DNA of 64,000 bases from Crotalaria pallida (Eukaryota; Streptophyta; Magnoliopsida; Fabales; Fabaceae). The first letter of the stretch is position 1; each line of letters opens with the position of its first letter. The notes under the pieces were generated by a model that saw nothing but the letters and a program-made list of their open reading frames with translations, was not told the origin of the DNA and did no database searches. Made by a program: the position numbers and the translations under genes. The stretch spans positions 159,721,501 through 159,785,500 of the forward strand of contig CM075651.1 of the NCBI GenBank assembly GCA_037953625.1, in the 5' to 3' direction. Positions 33,266 through 45,404 of the stretch are shown here, piece by piece.

Positions 33266-35298
33266 TCATTGACATCTACGTCTAGATCTAGCACCACTGT
33301 TCCCACTACCCCTTGGGGCCTTATTCCCACCACCATTCCCATCACCCCTCCCAGCAGCACTCCCCCCTCGTCTCCTCTTTGTTCCCTCCGGCACTTCTTC
33401 GGTAATAGGAGTTAACGTCAGATCCCGAATACCACTCAAAGCGTCCATGTTTAGAATTTGAGTTTGCATCATTTGTTCCACATACTGGTCAATCCTATGC
33501 AATCTGCACAGAGCCCGAGCCTACACATTGGACATACAAACTCAACTAATATTCCCAAAGTAAATAATGGTAATGAACATTGTTGAAAATAAGTAAAACT
33601 TACGAGCAGGGTAGCTTCAGGACGATCCACCCTAGTAGTAGTCGGTAGCAAAAAAGGGTGAGAAACCCTATGCACCCAATCCAGATATCCCAGTGTACAC
33701 TCCCCAGGGTAAGCGACATGACGTCCTCTCATCTCATCACTAAGAACCTCGAGATGCCACTGACCAAAGCTCTCATCAATCTCCGATGGGACTGGTAATC
33801 CAATAGGCGGATCCCTAGGAATGCCCTGAATATATCCAAACTGGCGCAAGACCCTCTCTGGGAGATAACGCATCCTAATGTTACCAATTCTGAGATGTCC
33901 AGAGTATAATGAAACTTCTTCAAAAGCGCGATACTCCCTATGGTCAGGATCATAAGGTTGCCAAATGATTTGCTCAGGCATTATCTTTTCTAGATACATA
34001 CGGAAGTGCGTCTCTGACTTCGCAACAGATGGTTGTGGTTCCCACTTGAACACTCGTGGCATATGCTCCTCGTAATCCTCATGCAATCTAGCACATGAGC
34101 CGATCATAGGAAAATGATCTAGTATCCACGCCTGCAAAACCATAGTGATCGTAACAATTAGAATAAATGTCATTAGTGTCTTAAATAACAAACATTATAA
34201 AATAAACTCCATTACCTGCAGAAGTGTCATATAACCAGCCATTGACGCCTTTTTGGCCTTGCATGTAAATGAAAGATGGTCGTAGAGATATGCGAGACCG
34301 CTGGCACCCCATGCATATTGATCAACTTTATCCAGATCAGCAAAGGCATTCAAGTAATGAACAGCTACGGAGTTATTACTCTTGTCCGTAAAGAGAGTGG
34401 TCCCTACCAAGTACAAGAGATAACATCTGGCAGCTATTTCATACCGACGTTTCTTCACGGCCTTAGCATACCAGTCTTTCAAAGTGATGAACTTGACAGA
34501 CCCACTACGAGTGTCAAGTGTCTCTTGAAGGGCATCAGGACGTTCCACCCCTAAGAAATGATGCATAAGCTCAATCGCCTCGGGACCCTGTGGTTTATCC
34601 CATGGGATCAAGGTCCCAGACACCGGAATGTGCAGGATGGACGAGACATCGTCCAGCGTCACAGTCATCTCCCCAAAAGGTAGATGAAATGTGTTAGTGT
34701 CCTCATACCACCTATCAACAAAGGCTCCCAACAGTCGCTTGTCCACGCACCCATATGCCGAGTCCACAAGTGGTGCCAAACCAGATCTTTCAACGATTTC
34801 GCGCACCTGCTGTGGCACTTTTTTTTTATCATACAAGCGTGGCATGTCGAACGCGTGATTGTGACACCTGTTTAATAGTCGATCCTATAAAGTTGAAAAC
34901 TCGTTAAGTATGATTCTCGATTATGAAAATTCATATATTTGAGTGCATGTTATGATTACATACGTTTCCCAGCCATATCTCTTTCGCCTGATGCTCTGGA
35001 TATGTTGTCAGCAAAGACAAATCTTGAGGGTCATCAATCACCACAACCATTTGATTCTCAGCTTCTTCTTGTTCATGTTCCTCAACTTCTTCATCGCTGC
35101 TAGATGAATCAGTTGAATCACTCGATGAAGGAGCTGGTTCAGATGGACCAGCGGGTTCAAGTTCCCGTCGTTTCCTAAATGACGAAGTCCTAAACCGTTG
35201 TGGAGCAACAACAACTGCATTCTCTTCTTTGTGAACATCCTTCTGACCACCGCCTTGCTGGTGAGCACTGGCATTTTTGGTCCTAGACGGCACCACTG
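33266..35298 (-). CDS. Plant mobile domain (PMD) protein, MAIN-like, 5' incomplete
   Basis: Visible exons: <35298-34964, 34884-34216, 34131-33604 and 33520-33266. All have GT/AG borders and phase-0 joins, giving about 594 aa. Exon 1 is acidic and Ser-rich (SSSSDEEVEEHEQEEAE). The PMD (aminotransferase-like mobile domain) spans exons 2-3: HAFDMPRLYDKK, FHLPFGEMTVTLDDVSSIL, WGASGLAYLYDHLSF, and the second half RVFKWEPQPS and YLPERVLRQFGYIQ. Exon 4 is a Gly/Arg-rich tail (SAAGRGDGNGGG). PMD proteins are known both as domesticated nuclear proteins (MAIN, MAIL1) and inside transposons. Exon 1 begins at an AG acceptor without an ATG, so a start exon further upstream is missing or not found. It sits between paralogs 3 and 4, where paralog 4's last exon should be. 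Confidence 0.78.
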
Positions 35299-36340
35299 TG
35301 TTATTAATTAATTGTCATCAGAACACCACATTCAAAGAACAGAAAAACATGTAAAAAATTAACATAAAAACCACTACGCTATTGGGTTAGCATAGGAATA
35401 ATTCTCCCAGTACGCTAACATGCTGGCGAAGCTACCAATTTTATCAGTCAATCCCCTAGAAGCTACCAATTTTATCAGTCAATCCCCTAGCATGGCCACC
35501 AAATTTGCCCAGTACGCTACCCTGCTAGCCCATTTTATCCGGTACATAACCCTGCTAGGTTGTTTTGGAACCTTTCAAGGTGCATTTGGAGTTTTCAGTT
35601 TAGGTTTTCTGATGGACTTTCTTTCACATGATGTGGACTCAACCATCATTATTAGTCATCATCAAATCAAAGGATTATTGGGGGTTAGTTACGTTACCAC
35701 AAAAACAGATGTTGTATTAGTGTTGATATTACAAGTTACCACACCATCAAATTACTTTGCAGAAACAGATTTCCCTTTGAATTTCGTCCAGGGTTGGTCA
35801 AACCTGATTTTCCTTCTAATTACAGGGTTGGTCATCATCCATAGAGATTGCTCTTATTGTTGCTGAGAAATAACCTAAGCCATTGGTGCTACAATTAACA
35901 GCAATGCTACTGGAGTTGTGATTCTGGTTTATGCTGCTACAATTAACAGCAATGCTACTTCACACAAGTTATTTTCCTTGCTTACCAATTCAGAAATACA
36001 AACTCGCCTCTTTTCTTTGCTCTTAATTACAATTGATACTGATTATTCTTATTATACGCTTCACTGATTGAAGTTATCATCGGATGCAATTGAATAGATT
36101 CACTTGATATTTTCCCCCTGATTAAAACGAAAAGATAACATCTGGACATCAAATTATTAAAAATGTGGTTCATTATATTGCCAAACATCTGGGTTACTTT
36201 TCATGAATTCAAATTTTTTTTTCATCGGTTCATCCTTTTTTTTTTCTTCTCTTAAGACCTAAGTAGTTTCATGATCACACAACACCAAAATAATACAAGC
36301 AAATATGTCTCCCATTATACATATAGTAAACTCAGACAAC
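35299..36340. other. Unassigned sequence upstream of the PMD gene
   Basis: Contains a 31-bp perfect tandem pair (35429-35490) and more diverged GCTA-rich echoes to about 35570. A 25-bp repeat TGCTACAATTAACAGCAATG occurs near 35888 and 35933. Sequence before 36340 no longer matches the paralog introns, so about 36340 is the edge of the foreign segment. An open frame 35420-35866 on the plus strand has no recognisable domain. Confidence 0.4.
35429..35490. repeat. 31-bp tandem duplication
   Basis: Two identical copies of a unit beginning AAGCTACCAATTTTATCAGT. Confidence 0.9.
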
Positions 36341-37073
36341 AGAGAGCAATTTACCTGCTTTCATTCATTATTTCTTTAGAGTTTATGGAAAAAGAAAAAT
36401 TTTCAGAACTTTGCAGTTCTCCAAGACAAAAAAATATATATAAAAGATAACGAAAATCCAAAGAAAATTCCAGCATTTACAAATTAAGATTAGGGTCCTC
36501 AAATCTCCTAGAATACTCTCAACCAGGACTCTCCAAATCAAACTATGAGCTATACATAAAAGGGAGGCAATAGGAACAATATCCTGCTTGGCATAAGATA
36601 ACAAAGAATAACCAACCTTTTGTTTCTTTGCACAAGTAGGCACCTTAGGCCATTCTCTAAATATATAAATTTGTTGTGTAAACTTGGTCCTTCAAACTTC
36701 AAACTTGTGGTGAACTTGAGTACTTGACTAATGTATTTTTCACTTTAAAGATAAGACTGGATGATGTGATGAGTTTAGGTACTCAAATTATAGTTGCAAT
36801 TATTTGTTTAGTGTATAGATAACTATATATATTGTTGAAAAGTTAATCTTTGTAGTATTTTTATACGTGAACTGGTTCAACCACCATTTGGAGTTTGGAC
36901 CTAGAACAAGTAGCCTTAATAGCTCAACGTCGTTATTAAAACATTGCTCTCAGCAACAAACACGAGTCATGGCATACACCATGCCTTAACAAAGCATTAA
37001 ACACCATGGTTCCAACTATCTACCTATCCAACCAAAGAAAACTCATCATAGCACTGATATCTAATCTAATATT

Positions 37074-37859
37074 TTAAAAATAATTAACATCCAAAAAATG
37101 CACATCCGCAACATAGCTACAAGAGAAGTAAGCAGGAATTTCCATACCTGGAGCATCCTTGTTCAATTTGCTTGAGGACCTCGCAGTGCCAGCATCAAGA
37201 GAGTGGTGAGTCTCCATATCCAACAATTTTGCGTTTTCAGTTCTCGACGCATCGAAGGCAGTGATCCTCATTTCATTTTCAGCCGAATTCTTCTTCAATG
37301 CCTCCTCCAATTCATTATTTCTCTTCCTAAGTGCATCCAAGGCACTCTTATCATCTTCCCTTTCGCCTTCTAACTCGCGGACTCTAATCCTAAGCTCAGC
37401 AATAGCAATACTCTCATCAAGCCAATTTTTCTTCAACTCCTTGAGTTTGCAATTCTCAGTCAACAATTCACAGTTCTTAATCTTTAACTCATGAACAGTA
37501 CTATTCATATGAAGCAACCCATTTTCCTTCACTTCCTTCAACAAATTCTCATAACACTCTTGTGCAATCTTCCCCTTTTGACACAGTTCCTCTTTCTTCT
37601 TAAGTTCTTCCTCAGCTTGAAGCTTATATTCCAACCTCTCAACCTCAATCTTGGCTTGTAGTGAAGCAATCTCTGCTTTGAGTTTGGCATCTCTGGCCAC
37701 CAAAACATTTTCAACACTATCAAACTCATCAAAGCAAAAAGTGGTACGCAATTTAGAAACGAGCTCAGAAACGGTTAAGTCAGTGAGGTTGGTATGGTTA
37801 GTAGAAGTGAACACCGAAGGGGTGGACCCAGGTGGTTGGGTTTTGGGTTCAATTTCCAT
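37074..37859 (-). CDS. Coiled-coil family paralog 4, last exon lost
   Basis: Exon 1 runs 37859-37148, from MEIEPKTQPPGSTPSVF through NLTDLTVSELVSKLRTTF. A predicted coiled coil covers about residues 45-215, and the exon ends KLNKDAPG at a conserved phase-1 GT donor (37147). I chose the ATG at 37859 over an upstream in-frame one because all paralogs start there with a QPKTE-like peptide. The downstream intron is recognisable from about 37147 to 36340 by comparison with paralog 2. The expected SIM-like/basic exon about 160 bp further on is absent and PMD-linked sequence lies there instead. Without splicing the frame would run into the intron and stop at 37074 (261 aa). It is therefore probably a truncated or dead gene. 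Confidence 0.72.
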   Translation of the reverse strand: MEIEPKTQPPGSTPSVFTSTNHTNLTDLTVSELVSKLRTTFCFDEFDSVENVLVARDAKLKAEIASLQAKIEVERLEYKLQAEEELKKKEELCQKGKIAQECYENLLKEVKENGLLHMNSTVHELKIKNCELLTENCKLKELKKNWLDESIAIAELRIRVRELEGEREDDKSALDALRKRNNELEEALKKNSAENEMRITAFDASRTENAKLLDMETHHSLDAGTARSSSKLNKDAPGMEIPAYFSCSYVADVHFLDVNYF

Positions 37860-38029
37860 GAGAAGGTTATAAAGATAGAAACTTTGAAAGAAAATCAAAG
37901 TGGGTTTGAGCAAAGTTGGTTGCTTTTGGTAGGAAAGGAATGGGAAATTAGAGAGGAAGGAAGAAGGGGTTTGTTCTGTTCTTAAACTATAGACACAGAG
38001 TGTGAGGAGTTACAGCTATGCGGATGACG

Positions 38030-39479
38030 AGCAAAAAAATAAATAAATAAAAAAATGTAACTTTCAATTAGAAAAATTCTCTGATCATACGTATTTACTA
38101 TAAATTATCTTATATTTTTTTAGGAAACATTTATTTTTTTCTCTTATTTATCATTGGATTATTTATGTAAAATAATGCATTAGTTAAATTTTTGATACAA
38201 ATTAGGAGAGTAAAATTATGATATTAAAACATATTTTTAATACTTTTATTGATTTTTGTAAAATAATTAAAAATAAATTATGACTAATGAAAGTATTTAA
38301 ATATGAAGGTAGTAGTATTACTTTTCAACTAATGATTAAAAAAAAAAGTAAATAAGTAAAGTCAATATTAAAAAACTTTCAAAATTAACTCTTAATCTAA
38401 TAAACAGATAGTACAGGCAAATTTAACACTTATTTTCTTTATTAATATTGCCCATAGAAAAATGTTTTAGGAAATTAGAAGTTATTTTTGTATTTGGTTG
38501 TAATTATATAATTTATCTTTTGTATTCTTCTCTCTTCTTGTTGTTTTCTCTTTGTAGAAGTTTCTTGTAAGAATTTAGAAAGTATGGCTGTTCAAAATAA
38601 AATAAAAATTGATTTTTAGCTGTTTTAGTTGTTTATATAAATTCCCAACCAACTAAATAGTTAAGTCTTATAAGTGATTTTTTTTTTATTAAAAATGCAC
38701 TTTTTTTTCCCTCCTTGGGAGATGTATATGAAGTATTAAAATTTAAAGTTTTCAAGACATACTTTTAAGTTTAAATCTTTAAATGCCAATATCCATTAAC
38801 AGTATGAATGTTTAAGATTATAAAAAAAAAAGTTATGAAATTACATTTTGAATCATGATAACTAGTGCTTTAAGGATATTAATTAAGAAATTAAACAAAA
38901 ATTGGAGAACAAAATCATCAACGACTAAGAAGTGCACATGGAAGAATTCAATCCAATAGTTGGGAATTCTTCCATGTGACGGAAGCTCATGCCCTTATAT
39001 CCATAAGTGATAACTTCTGCTGCAAGTAATCGAGGCCTAAGAGGAGTAGATCAATTTATTTTCATTTGTGGCCTTCAACATCAAATGTTGTTTCATTAGT
39101 GGCCTTCAACATCAAATGTTTATACTGAGCCTTCAACCATCAATAAAATAGTTTCAGGATGAATGATACGCCGAGACACACACATATATATACACAAACA
39201 ATGAGCAGTGTTAACTACTATTCAGCTGGCATAACCGAATCAAACAGAAGAAAAGCTGCTTTTAACTGTGATAACTAATTTTTGTTTAACAAACCAAATA
39301 TTCATTAATACGAGCACAAAAGGGTACTCAAGCCCTTTTACATATTTTCTATCTCAACCTATATGGATACTATCATAAATACTATACTAATACATACCAT
39401 TTCCTATGCAACCTATTCAACTCTTATCCTATCACCACCATCTCTTAATTGGTCCCTTCCACATCAGTTAAAGAAAGGG
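38030..39479. other. Intergenic between paralogs 4 and 5
   Basis: AT-rich. A short direct repeat GGCCTTCAACATCAAATGTT occurs near 39070 and 39101. No gene or complete transposon seen. Confidence 0.4.
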
Positions 39480-40253
39480 TTATTCGAATTTCTCCAACAG
39501 CCTCACCACCAAACCTTCATACTTAGCCACCACCTGTTTTTCCTGTGCAACCTCTTCCTTCAGCTCTTCAACTTGGTCGCGTAGCACCACCACCTCTTGA
39601 TTGGCCAATTTCAGATCGGCCTCAGCCCTCTCAGCGCGACCAACGGCAGCTTCAGCTTGCCCTTCCAACCTCACTTTCTGAGCCAAACTATCATCAAGCC
39701 ATTTTTCCTCCGCAACCTTCATTTCATCCTCACATGCCTTCTTACAAGCCTCGAGTTCATATTCCAAGTTACCTACTCTAATAGTAAGCTCAGCCACAAC
39801 ATTACTATCATCAAGCCATTTTTTCTTCAATTTCTTGAGCTTATAATTTTCAGTCTCTAATTCACAGTTCTTATCCCTTAACTCTTTGATACTGGCAATT
39901 GTTGAGTTAACTAAACCGTTCATTTTCACTTCCTTTAACAAATTCTCATAACAAACCTGTGCCCTCTTTCCCTTATCACACAGTAGCTCTTTCTTCTTGA
40001 GATTCTCTTCTGCTTGAAGCCTATTCATCCTCTCCACCTTAACCTTCTCTTGCAATGAAGCAATCTCCGCTTTGAACTCTGCATCTCTTGCAATCAAAAC
40101 CTTTTCAACACTATCAAATTGCTCAACCAGAAATGCACTGCGCAGTATAGAAACGATCTCCGAAACGCTCATATCATCAAGTCTTTTATGGTTGGTAGAA
40201 CTCAAGGTCAACGAGGGTGGGGACCCAGGTTCTGTTTTGGGTTGCAAAGCCAT
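39480..40253 (-). CDS. Coiled-coil family paralog 5, single-exon subfamily, short (257 aa)
   Basis: Starts MALQPKTEPGSPPSLTLSS, then LDDMSVSEIVSILRSAF and VEKVLIARDAEFKAEIASLQ. A predicted coiled coil covers about residues 45-250, with a segment (KWLDDSLAQKVRLEGQ) not seen in the others. The end, NQEVVVLRDQVEELKEE...AKYEGLVVRLLEKFE, aligns with paralog 7 up to its KYEGMML segment and then stops. The stop removes roughly the last 310 residues of paralog 7. No SIM-like exon or basic tail is found downstream. The open frame is clean, so a short coiled-coil product remains possible, but truncation of a longer ancestor is more likely. The leader carries the conserved family block. Confidence 0.72.
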   Translation of the reverse strand: MALQPKTEPGSPPSLTLSSTNHKRLDDMSVSEIVSILRSAFLVEQFDSVEKVLIARDAEFKAEIASLQEKVKVERMNRLQAEENLKKKELLCDKGKRAQVCYENLLKEVKMNGLVNSTIASIKELRDKNCELETENYKLKKLKKKWLDDSNVVAELTIRVGNLEYELEACKKACEDEMKVAEEKWLDDSLAQKVRLEGQAEAAVGRAERAEADLKLANQEVVVLRDQVEELKEEVAQEKQVVAKYEGLVVRLLEKFE

Positions 40254-41712
40254 GGGAAGCTCGTAAAGGTGAAAACTTTGAAAGAAAAAAAGGGAAAAGG
40301 AAAGTGGGGTGTGGGGAAAGTTGGAAGCTTTATGTAAGAAGGAAGAAGCTAGGAGTGTGGGGTGAGAAAGAGAAGACGTTGAAGTCTTAAATGGGAGAGG
40401 GTTGTTATGAAGCTAGAGAGAAAGAGAGAGAGAAAGAAGGTAGCTGTGATGGAATGATGTGAGGGAGGGAGGGAGTGGGGAGTTGTAGAGAGGAAGACAA
40501 GTATTGAAAATGGGAGCAGAAACAATTAAGGTAGCCGTTGAAGTTTTCTTTCGTGGCACGCTTCTATGTTCTCTGTTCTCCCCTTTTGTTTGTTTTGAAT
40601 TTGATTGTATTCGTTTTCTCCTTAGACTCCTTAGTAGTACGTGGCATTTTTACTCCTTAGTAGTCACGTGGATGTTTAAGGTTATGCAACTGAATTAAAA
40701 AATTACTGTTACACATTCACCAGATTTGACTAAATAAATACCCAATCACTTAGTATTAATGAACTCTAGCACTTCTCGTGGTTTGTGAAAGTTAGTTGAA
40801 AAAAGAGAGGGTAAAAAGAGAATATAATAGTAGTAAAGAAAGTTAGTTGAAAGAAAGAGTATAATTAAATCTAATTATAGTCTATTTATACTATCATTTA
40901 TCAATTATTAAAATAAAATACTAAAATTTTCCTGCGAGTAAGTTGATAAGTAATTTGGAAGGTTTATAGAATTTTCTTTTTTATTTTTATTTTTTTTGTT
41001 TGAATCAAGGATGGCCTCCGACCGTCGACCGAAGACTAATCTCTTTCGAGACGAAGAGATCACGGAAGTAGATACAACCTCTCCTAACAAAGTCTCTTCC
41101 ATACCAACGACAAGAATCAAACTCCCGACATCGTGCTTAAGGAACTCATCTATCTACCAACTAACTGTGCCGGACTTTGTTGGTAGCATTTTCATTTTTC
41201 AATTCTTAGTTTAGTTATTTTAAGAAGCTCACTACTTGGTAAAAAAAATACCATGTTAAAAAAATTAGTAATATATATTATACTATATATTAATAAGAAA
41301 AAAAATACTGGACTAAGCATATCTTTTCTTTAGTATACTCAATTTGTCCTACAATAACAATTACAGCATGAGCATAACTTCAAAAGTCAAAACAGCAGGG
41401 AGCCACCTGAGCTTGATTTAGTGATAAAGAGAATGAAATTTTATCATAAGTCTGCAATGAGATCTGAGGGATATACGTGCATAGTCCATTTACTTATCTT
41501 TTTACATATAACAAAACATTTTATAGATAAAGAAGCACCATCTGACAGCAGTAGTGTGGTTCTTCGAAAAGCTTTCCATCTTCCAAGTTCCAAGAGGACC
41601 TACCTGCATATTAAGCTAAAAGCATCTATGTACATTTCATTTTCAACAAGACATATTTCCATGCTTAACACAGGATTTGAACTCCATTCATACACATAGG
41701 ACTACTGTTCTG
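40254..41712. other. Promoter of paralog 5 and 3' flank of paralog 6
   Basis: 40260-40480 is the conserved leader block with GA-rich sequence. The remainder contains the SINE relic at 41008-41187. At 41340-41490 it matches the flank downstream of paralog 1 (for example GGGAGCCACCTG). No extra gene seen. Confidence 0.5.
41008..41187 (-). mobile_element. Degraded SINE copy
   Basis: The minus strand matches the SINEs at 20441 and 29543: ACCAACAAAGTCCGGCACAG, a mutated box B (GAGTTTGATTCTTGTCG), and a 3' part with GAAGAGATTAGTCTTCGGTC-type sequence. No target duplication is clear, so it is an older insertion. Confidence 0.75.
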
Positions 41713-42465
41713 TCAACCTCTTTTACTTCTCTTCCTACAATAAGAAATATCAGAAAAACCTAATTTTCTTTCGGAAATATCAATTGTTTGCTCACTTGAA
41801 AGGTTTTCCTCTTGTCGTGGATGAGTTTGATCATCGTCACTGTCTTTGATGTCAATTATGTTAGTTCCGAAATCTGGTCAAAAAGAGATGTGTCAAGCTT
41901 GCATAACATTACATTTGCAAACACAATATTACATGCAAAAGCTTGAAAAATGAAGAATAGTATATTATGCTATAACCAAAAAAAGAAAATTGATAGTAGC
42001 CTCAGCATTTCATGGAAAATCCAGCCTCCAATTCTTCAAGTAATTGAAAATAGTATATGCTTTCATCATCAAAATGAGATTTTTGCCGGCCTTCATTCGT
42101 TGCTTCTACAGAAGAGATTCTATGGAAAAAGAAAATTTTACAGAAGAAATATGATTTGCATTTTGCAGTTCTCTAAGAGAAAAGAAGTATAAAAATTAAC
42201 AAAGATCCAAAGAAAATGCCAACGGTTACAAGTTAAGATTAGGGCCCTCAAATCTCATAGAATACTCTCAACCATGATTTTCCAATTCAAACCACGATCT
42301 GTACATATACAGAAGCGAGACAATGTGAACAATATCCTGTCTTTGCTGTGGTCCCCTGTTGGTTGTTCAAACTCCAAACTTATGGTTAACTTGATCATGA
42401 TACTTTTCACTAGAAATACAAGACTAAATAAATGATGTGATGAGATTATGTTTTCAAATTGAGTT

Positions 42466-42520
<55 letters not shown>

Positions 42521-43578
42521 AAAAAGTTAGTGGATTCTGTACTTAGATGTGATATGATTCAACCATCAACTGAACTATTTGGACCAAAATCCAATACCCT
42601 TGCCAGTTCAATGAAGTTATTAAACCTTGCTGGCTCTCAGCTAAATAAATGGTGACCTACACCTTGCCATAATATAAAGCAGGAAACATCGTGGTTCCAG
42701 CTACCTATGAATTTTGTGATAAAACAGCTACCTAATAACTGTTCCATCCGGTCCTATTTATAAGACCCCTTGGTGATAAATCAGTATAGACTATAGTCAT
42801 CCTAGCACTTTAAATCTAATTCAACATCTTTGAAGTAACAAATAAATAATGCTTACCCACAACATAGCTACAAGAGAAGCTTGCATGCATGCAGAATTTG
42901 CTTACCTGATGCAAATGCTGGACCATTCATGGCAACAACATCCATTTCATTGAGCTCACTTAGCTCTTGAGGTTCAGCCTTAGGTTCCTCCCACTCGACG
43001 TTTCCACCACTTCCAGAGGCATCTACACTGGTCAAAAGCATTCCATCTTCCCAATTCTTCTTCCTTGCCTCAAATTCAACGCTTTCATCTTCTAACTCAC
43101 TGACTTTAACCCTAAGCTTAGCCAAAGCAATGCTATCATCAACCAATTTTGTTATCAACTCTTTGAGCTTGCAATTCTCATCCAATAATCCAATGTTTTT
43201 ATCCCTTAACTCTTTAATAGTTTCCATATTAACTAACTCACTTTCCTTCACTTCCTTCAATAATTTCTGATACAGCTCCTTTGCTCTCTTCCCCTTTTGA
43301 CACTCTTCATCTTTCTTCTTCATTTCTTCCTCAGCTTGAAGCTTATTCAACCTTTCCATCTCATACTTCACTTGTAGTGAAGTAACCTCATCTTTGAGTT
43401 TTGCATCTTTGGCAACCAAAACTTTTTCAAGACTGTCAAATTCATCACGACGAGACGCGGTACGCATTCTAGAAACGAGCTGAGGAACACTCATGTCATC
43501 TAGGTTTGCATGGTTGCTAAAACTGGAAGTAAACACAGGTTGCGGCGACCCATGTTCGGTTTTGGGTTGCATGTCCAT
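41713..43578 (-). CDS. Coiled-coil protein with SIM-like motif and basic tail, paralog 6 (277 aa)
   Basis: Exon 1 is 43578-42906. Exon 2 is 41873-41713, found by homology because it has no ATG of its own. The phase-1 join is at the same place as in paralogs 1 and 2. It begins MDMQPKTEHGSPQPVF, then NLDDMSVPQLVSRMRTAS and a shorter predicted coiled coil (about residues 45-185). After VEFEARKKNWEDG it has lost the EALRSRNNELEE-type segment found in paralog 2. Exon 2 encodes NIIDIKDSDDD (229-239), a SIM-like motif with an acidic run, and ends CRKRSKRG. The 1032-bp intron contains an (AT)n run and a MITE end near 42747. Confidence 0.8.
42470..42516. repeat. (AT)n microsatellite in the intron of paralog 6
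   Basis: About 47 bp of alternating AT. Confidence 0.9.
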
Positions 43579-45288
43579 GAGAACCTTCTAAAGATGCAAA
43601 CTTTGAAAGATGAGAGGGAATAGTAAAGTGGGGTTTGGGCAAAGTCGGTTGTTGTTACTGTTATGAAGTTAAATAAAGAATGTGGATGTGAGGAAGAGAA
43701 GAGGGTTGTTATATATCAAGTTATAGGGAGAGAGGGGTTGCCATTGCCAATGCCAATGCCGTTGCCATGATATTTAGGAATAATAAAGTGAGAAAGAGTT
43801 GTAGAAAGGAACAAGAGGATCATGAAAGCGGTGCCAAGTATAAAAAGAAGATTAAGAAGAAGTGCAATGAAATTGTGAAGGAACTTGGTTCAGTTTCCTT
43901 CTTCATCTTTTAATTAAGCGACAGGCGACAGCGCATATATATGGTTTGAGTGTTAGACATGCATGAGATTTCTTTGACAACTGTAAATTAAGGTTTCTTT
44001 GTCTTTCATTTCTTAATTTTAAAAACAAAAATATTTAGAGACCTACAAAATGAGTCTATAATCAACCTACACCATAAAAAGAGTGACATGTACCTTTTGC
44101 TTAACAAGTGACACATATCACATTTTTATGATATAGGTTGATATGTAAGTTATTTTATAGATCTCTATATCATCACTCTATTAAAAATACTCTCTTTTTG
44201 AAAATTCAGAATCAATTCAAAGGAAAACAATTAACAGCTTATCATGACCATCTTCTATATAATACACAAATGCTCAATAAAAAAAATATATCAATTAATT
44301 GAACATAAGGATGAGTCAATAGCTAAAATATTAGTCCATCATATGATAATTAGTCGATGGCTAAAATACTACTGGTGTTATATTTTATATAGTAACTACT
44401 AACTACTAATTAGTCATCTAAACAAACATACATATAGCAACAAGAGACGCACATTGTAGAATGTTTGGATAGAAGAGATATAGGTGGGGATAAAAAATCA
44501 TTTATTAAAAAAAAAAAAACAGAGACATTACAAACCCAAAATATTTGAAATTCCCCATTCTAATTATAATTATTAGTTGTTAGAAAAATAAGTTGAAGAT
44601 GGTTTTGTCGTGGTATAATCCACTGCCTTAAAAACAAGATTTTCGAATAACCGAGGTGCAACTATATCAACTTATTCTTGCTCCCAAGGTTAGCATAGTA
44701 GTTCTCTAACTCGTGCACTCGAGGCAAAGAGCTTGGAATCTCACAATTCTTGCTCCCAAAGTTAGCACAACAGTTCTCTAACTCGTGTTCTCTAACTCGT
44801 GCACTCGAGACAGAGAACTTGGAATCTCACAAAGTTAGATCGCTTTAAAAGGAAAGGAAAAGGAAAGGAAAGAGAGAAAATGAGGAAGAAGTAGGGGGTC
44901 GAATTGCTATCTCTGAAATAGAAAGAAAAAACACCAAAATATAGGGCTTAGATCAGACACCCAACAGCCCCGCTACGCAATAAAAGGCCCATAAAAACGT
45001 TTGGCAAGTGCCTTAAAAAAAAAGATCCATACACCCTGCATGGCAGCTGTGAGCATTGGGCTCAACAAATTCACTACCAAAACCCAATAACTTATTTGTA
45101 AGTGTATAGAAAAGAATGAAATATAAAGGTTTAAGTTCTTCACAAATTGGTTTAACGTGGGACTAAGGTTTATAGCGTGAATTCCATTAATTCCAACACT
45201 AGTGTATATTAAACTGGATGCTACTAGCAGAAGTGAAAAACAAGATGAAGAAAGATTGCTTCTAGTTACAGTTCCCCTTCTAATTACA
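43579..45288. other. Intergenic, duplicated segment at 44665-44838
   Basis: The leader of paralog 6 occupies the first 150 bp. At 44665-44838 a segment of about 70 bp with GTTCTCTAACTCGTGCACTC is present twice in tandem with small changes. No gene seen. Confidence 0.4.
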
Positions 45289-45404
45289 AAGCTTGACCAA
45301 AGGATGCAGAAGGCGGAACTGAGGAATGGCCTTTCACCCAAGTTTGATCAGTGACCTTCAGTATCAAACCTTTATACATAGCCACCTCCTCTTTCCCTTG
45401 CAAC
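45289..45404 (-). pseudogene. Isolated fragment of the single-exon coiled-coil subfamily
   Basis: About 115 bp. On the minus strand it reads CAAGGGAAAGAGGAGGTGGC to TTCCGCCTTCTGCATCCTTT and aligns with the paralog 7 stretch encoding about residues 172-206 (REAVAKYEGMMLKAIDETW to LLHPSAK). The frame is interrupted and no other part of the gene is nearby. It is a relic of an additional copy. Confidence 0.8.

Noticed and set aside
35420..35866. 148-aa plus-strand frame near the PMD gene
   Set aside because: It runs through the 31-bp tandem duplication and has no recognised domain; the adjacent supported gene is on the other strand.
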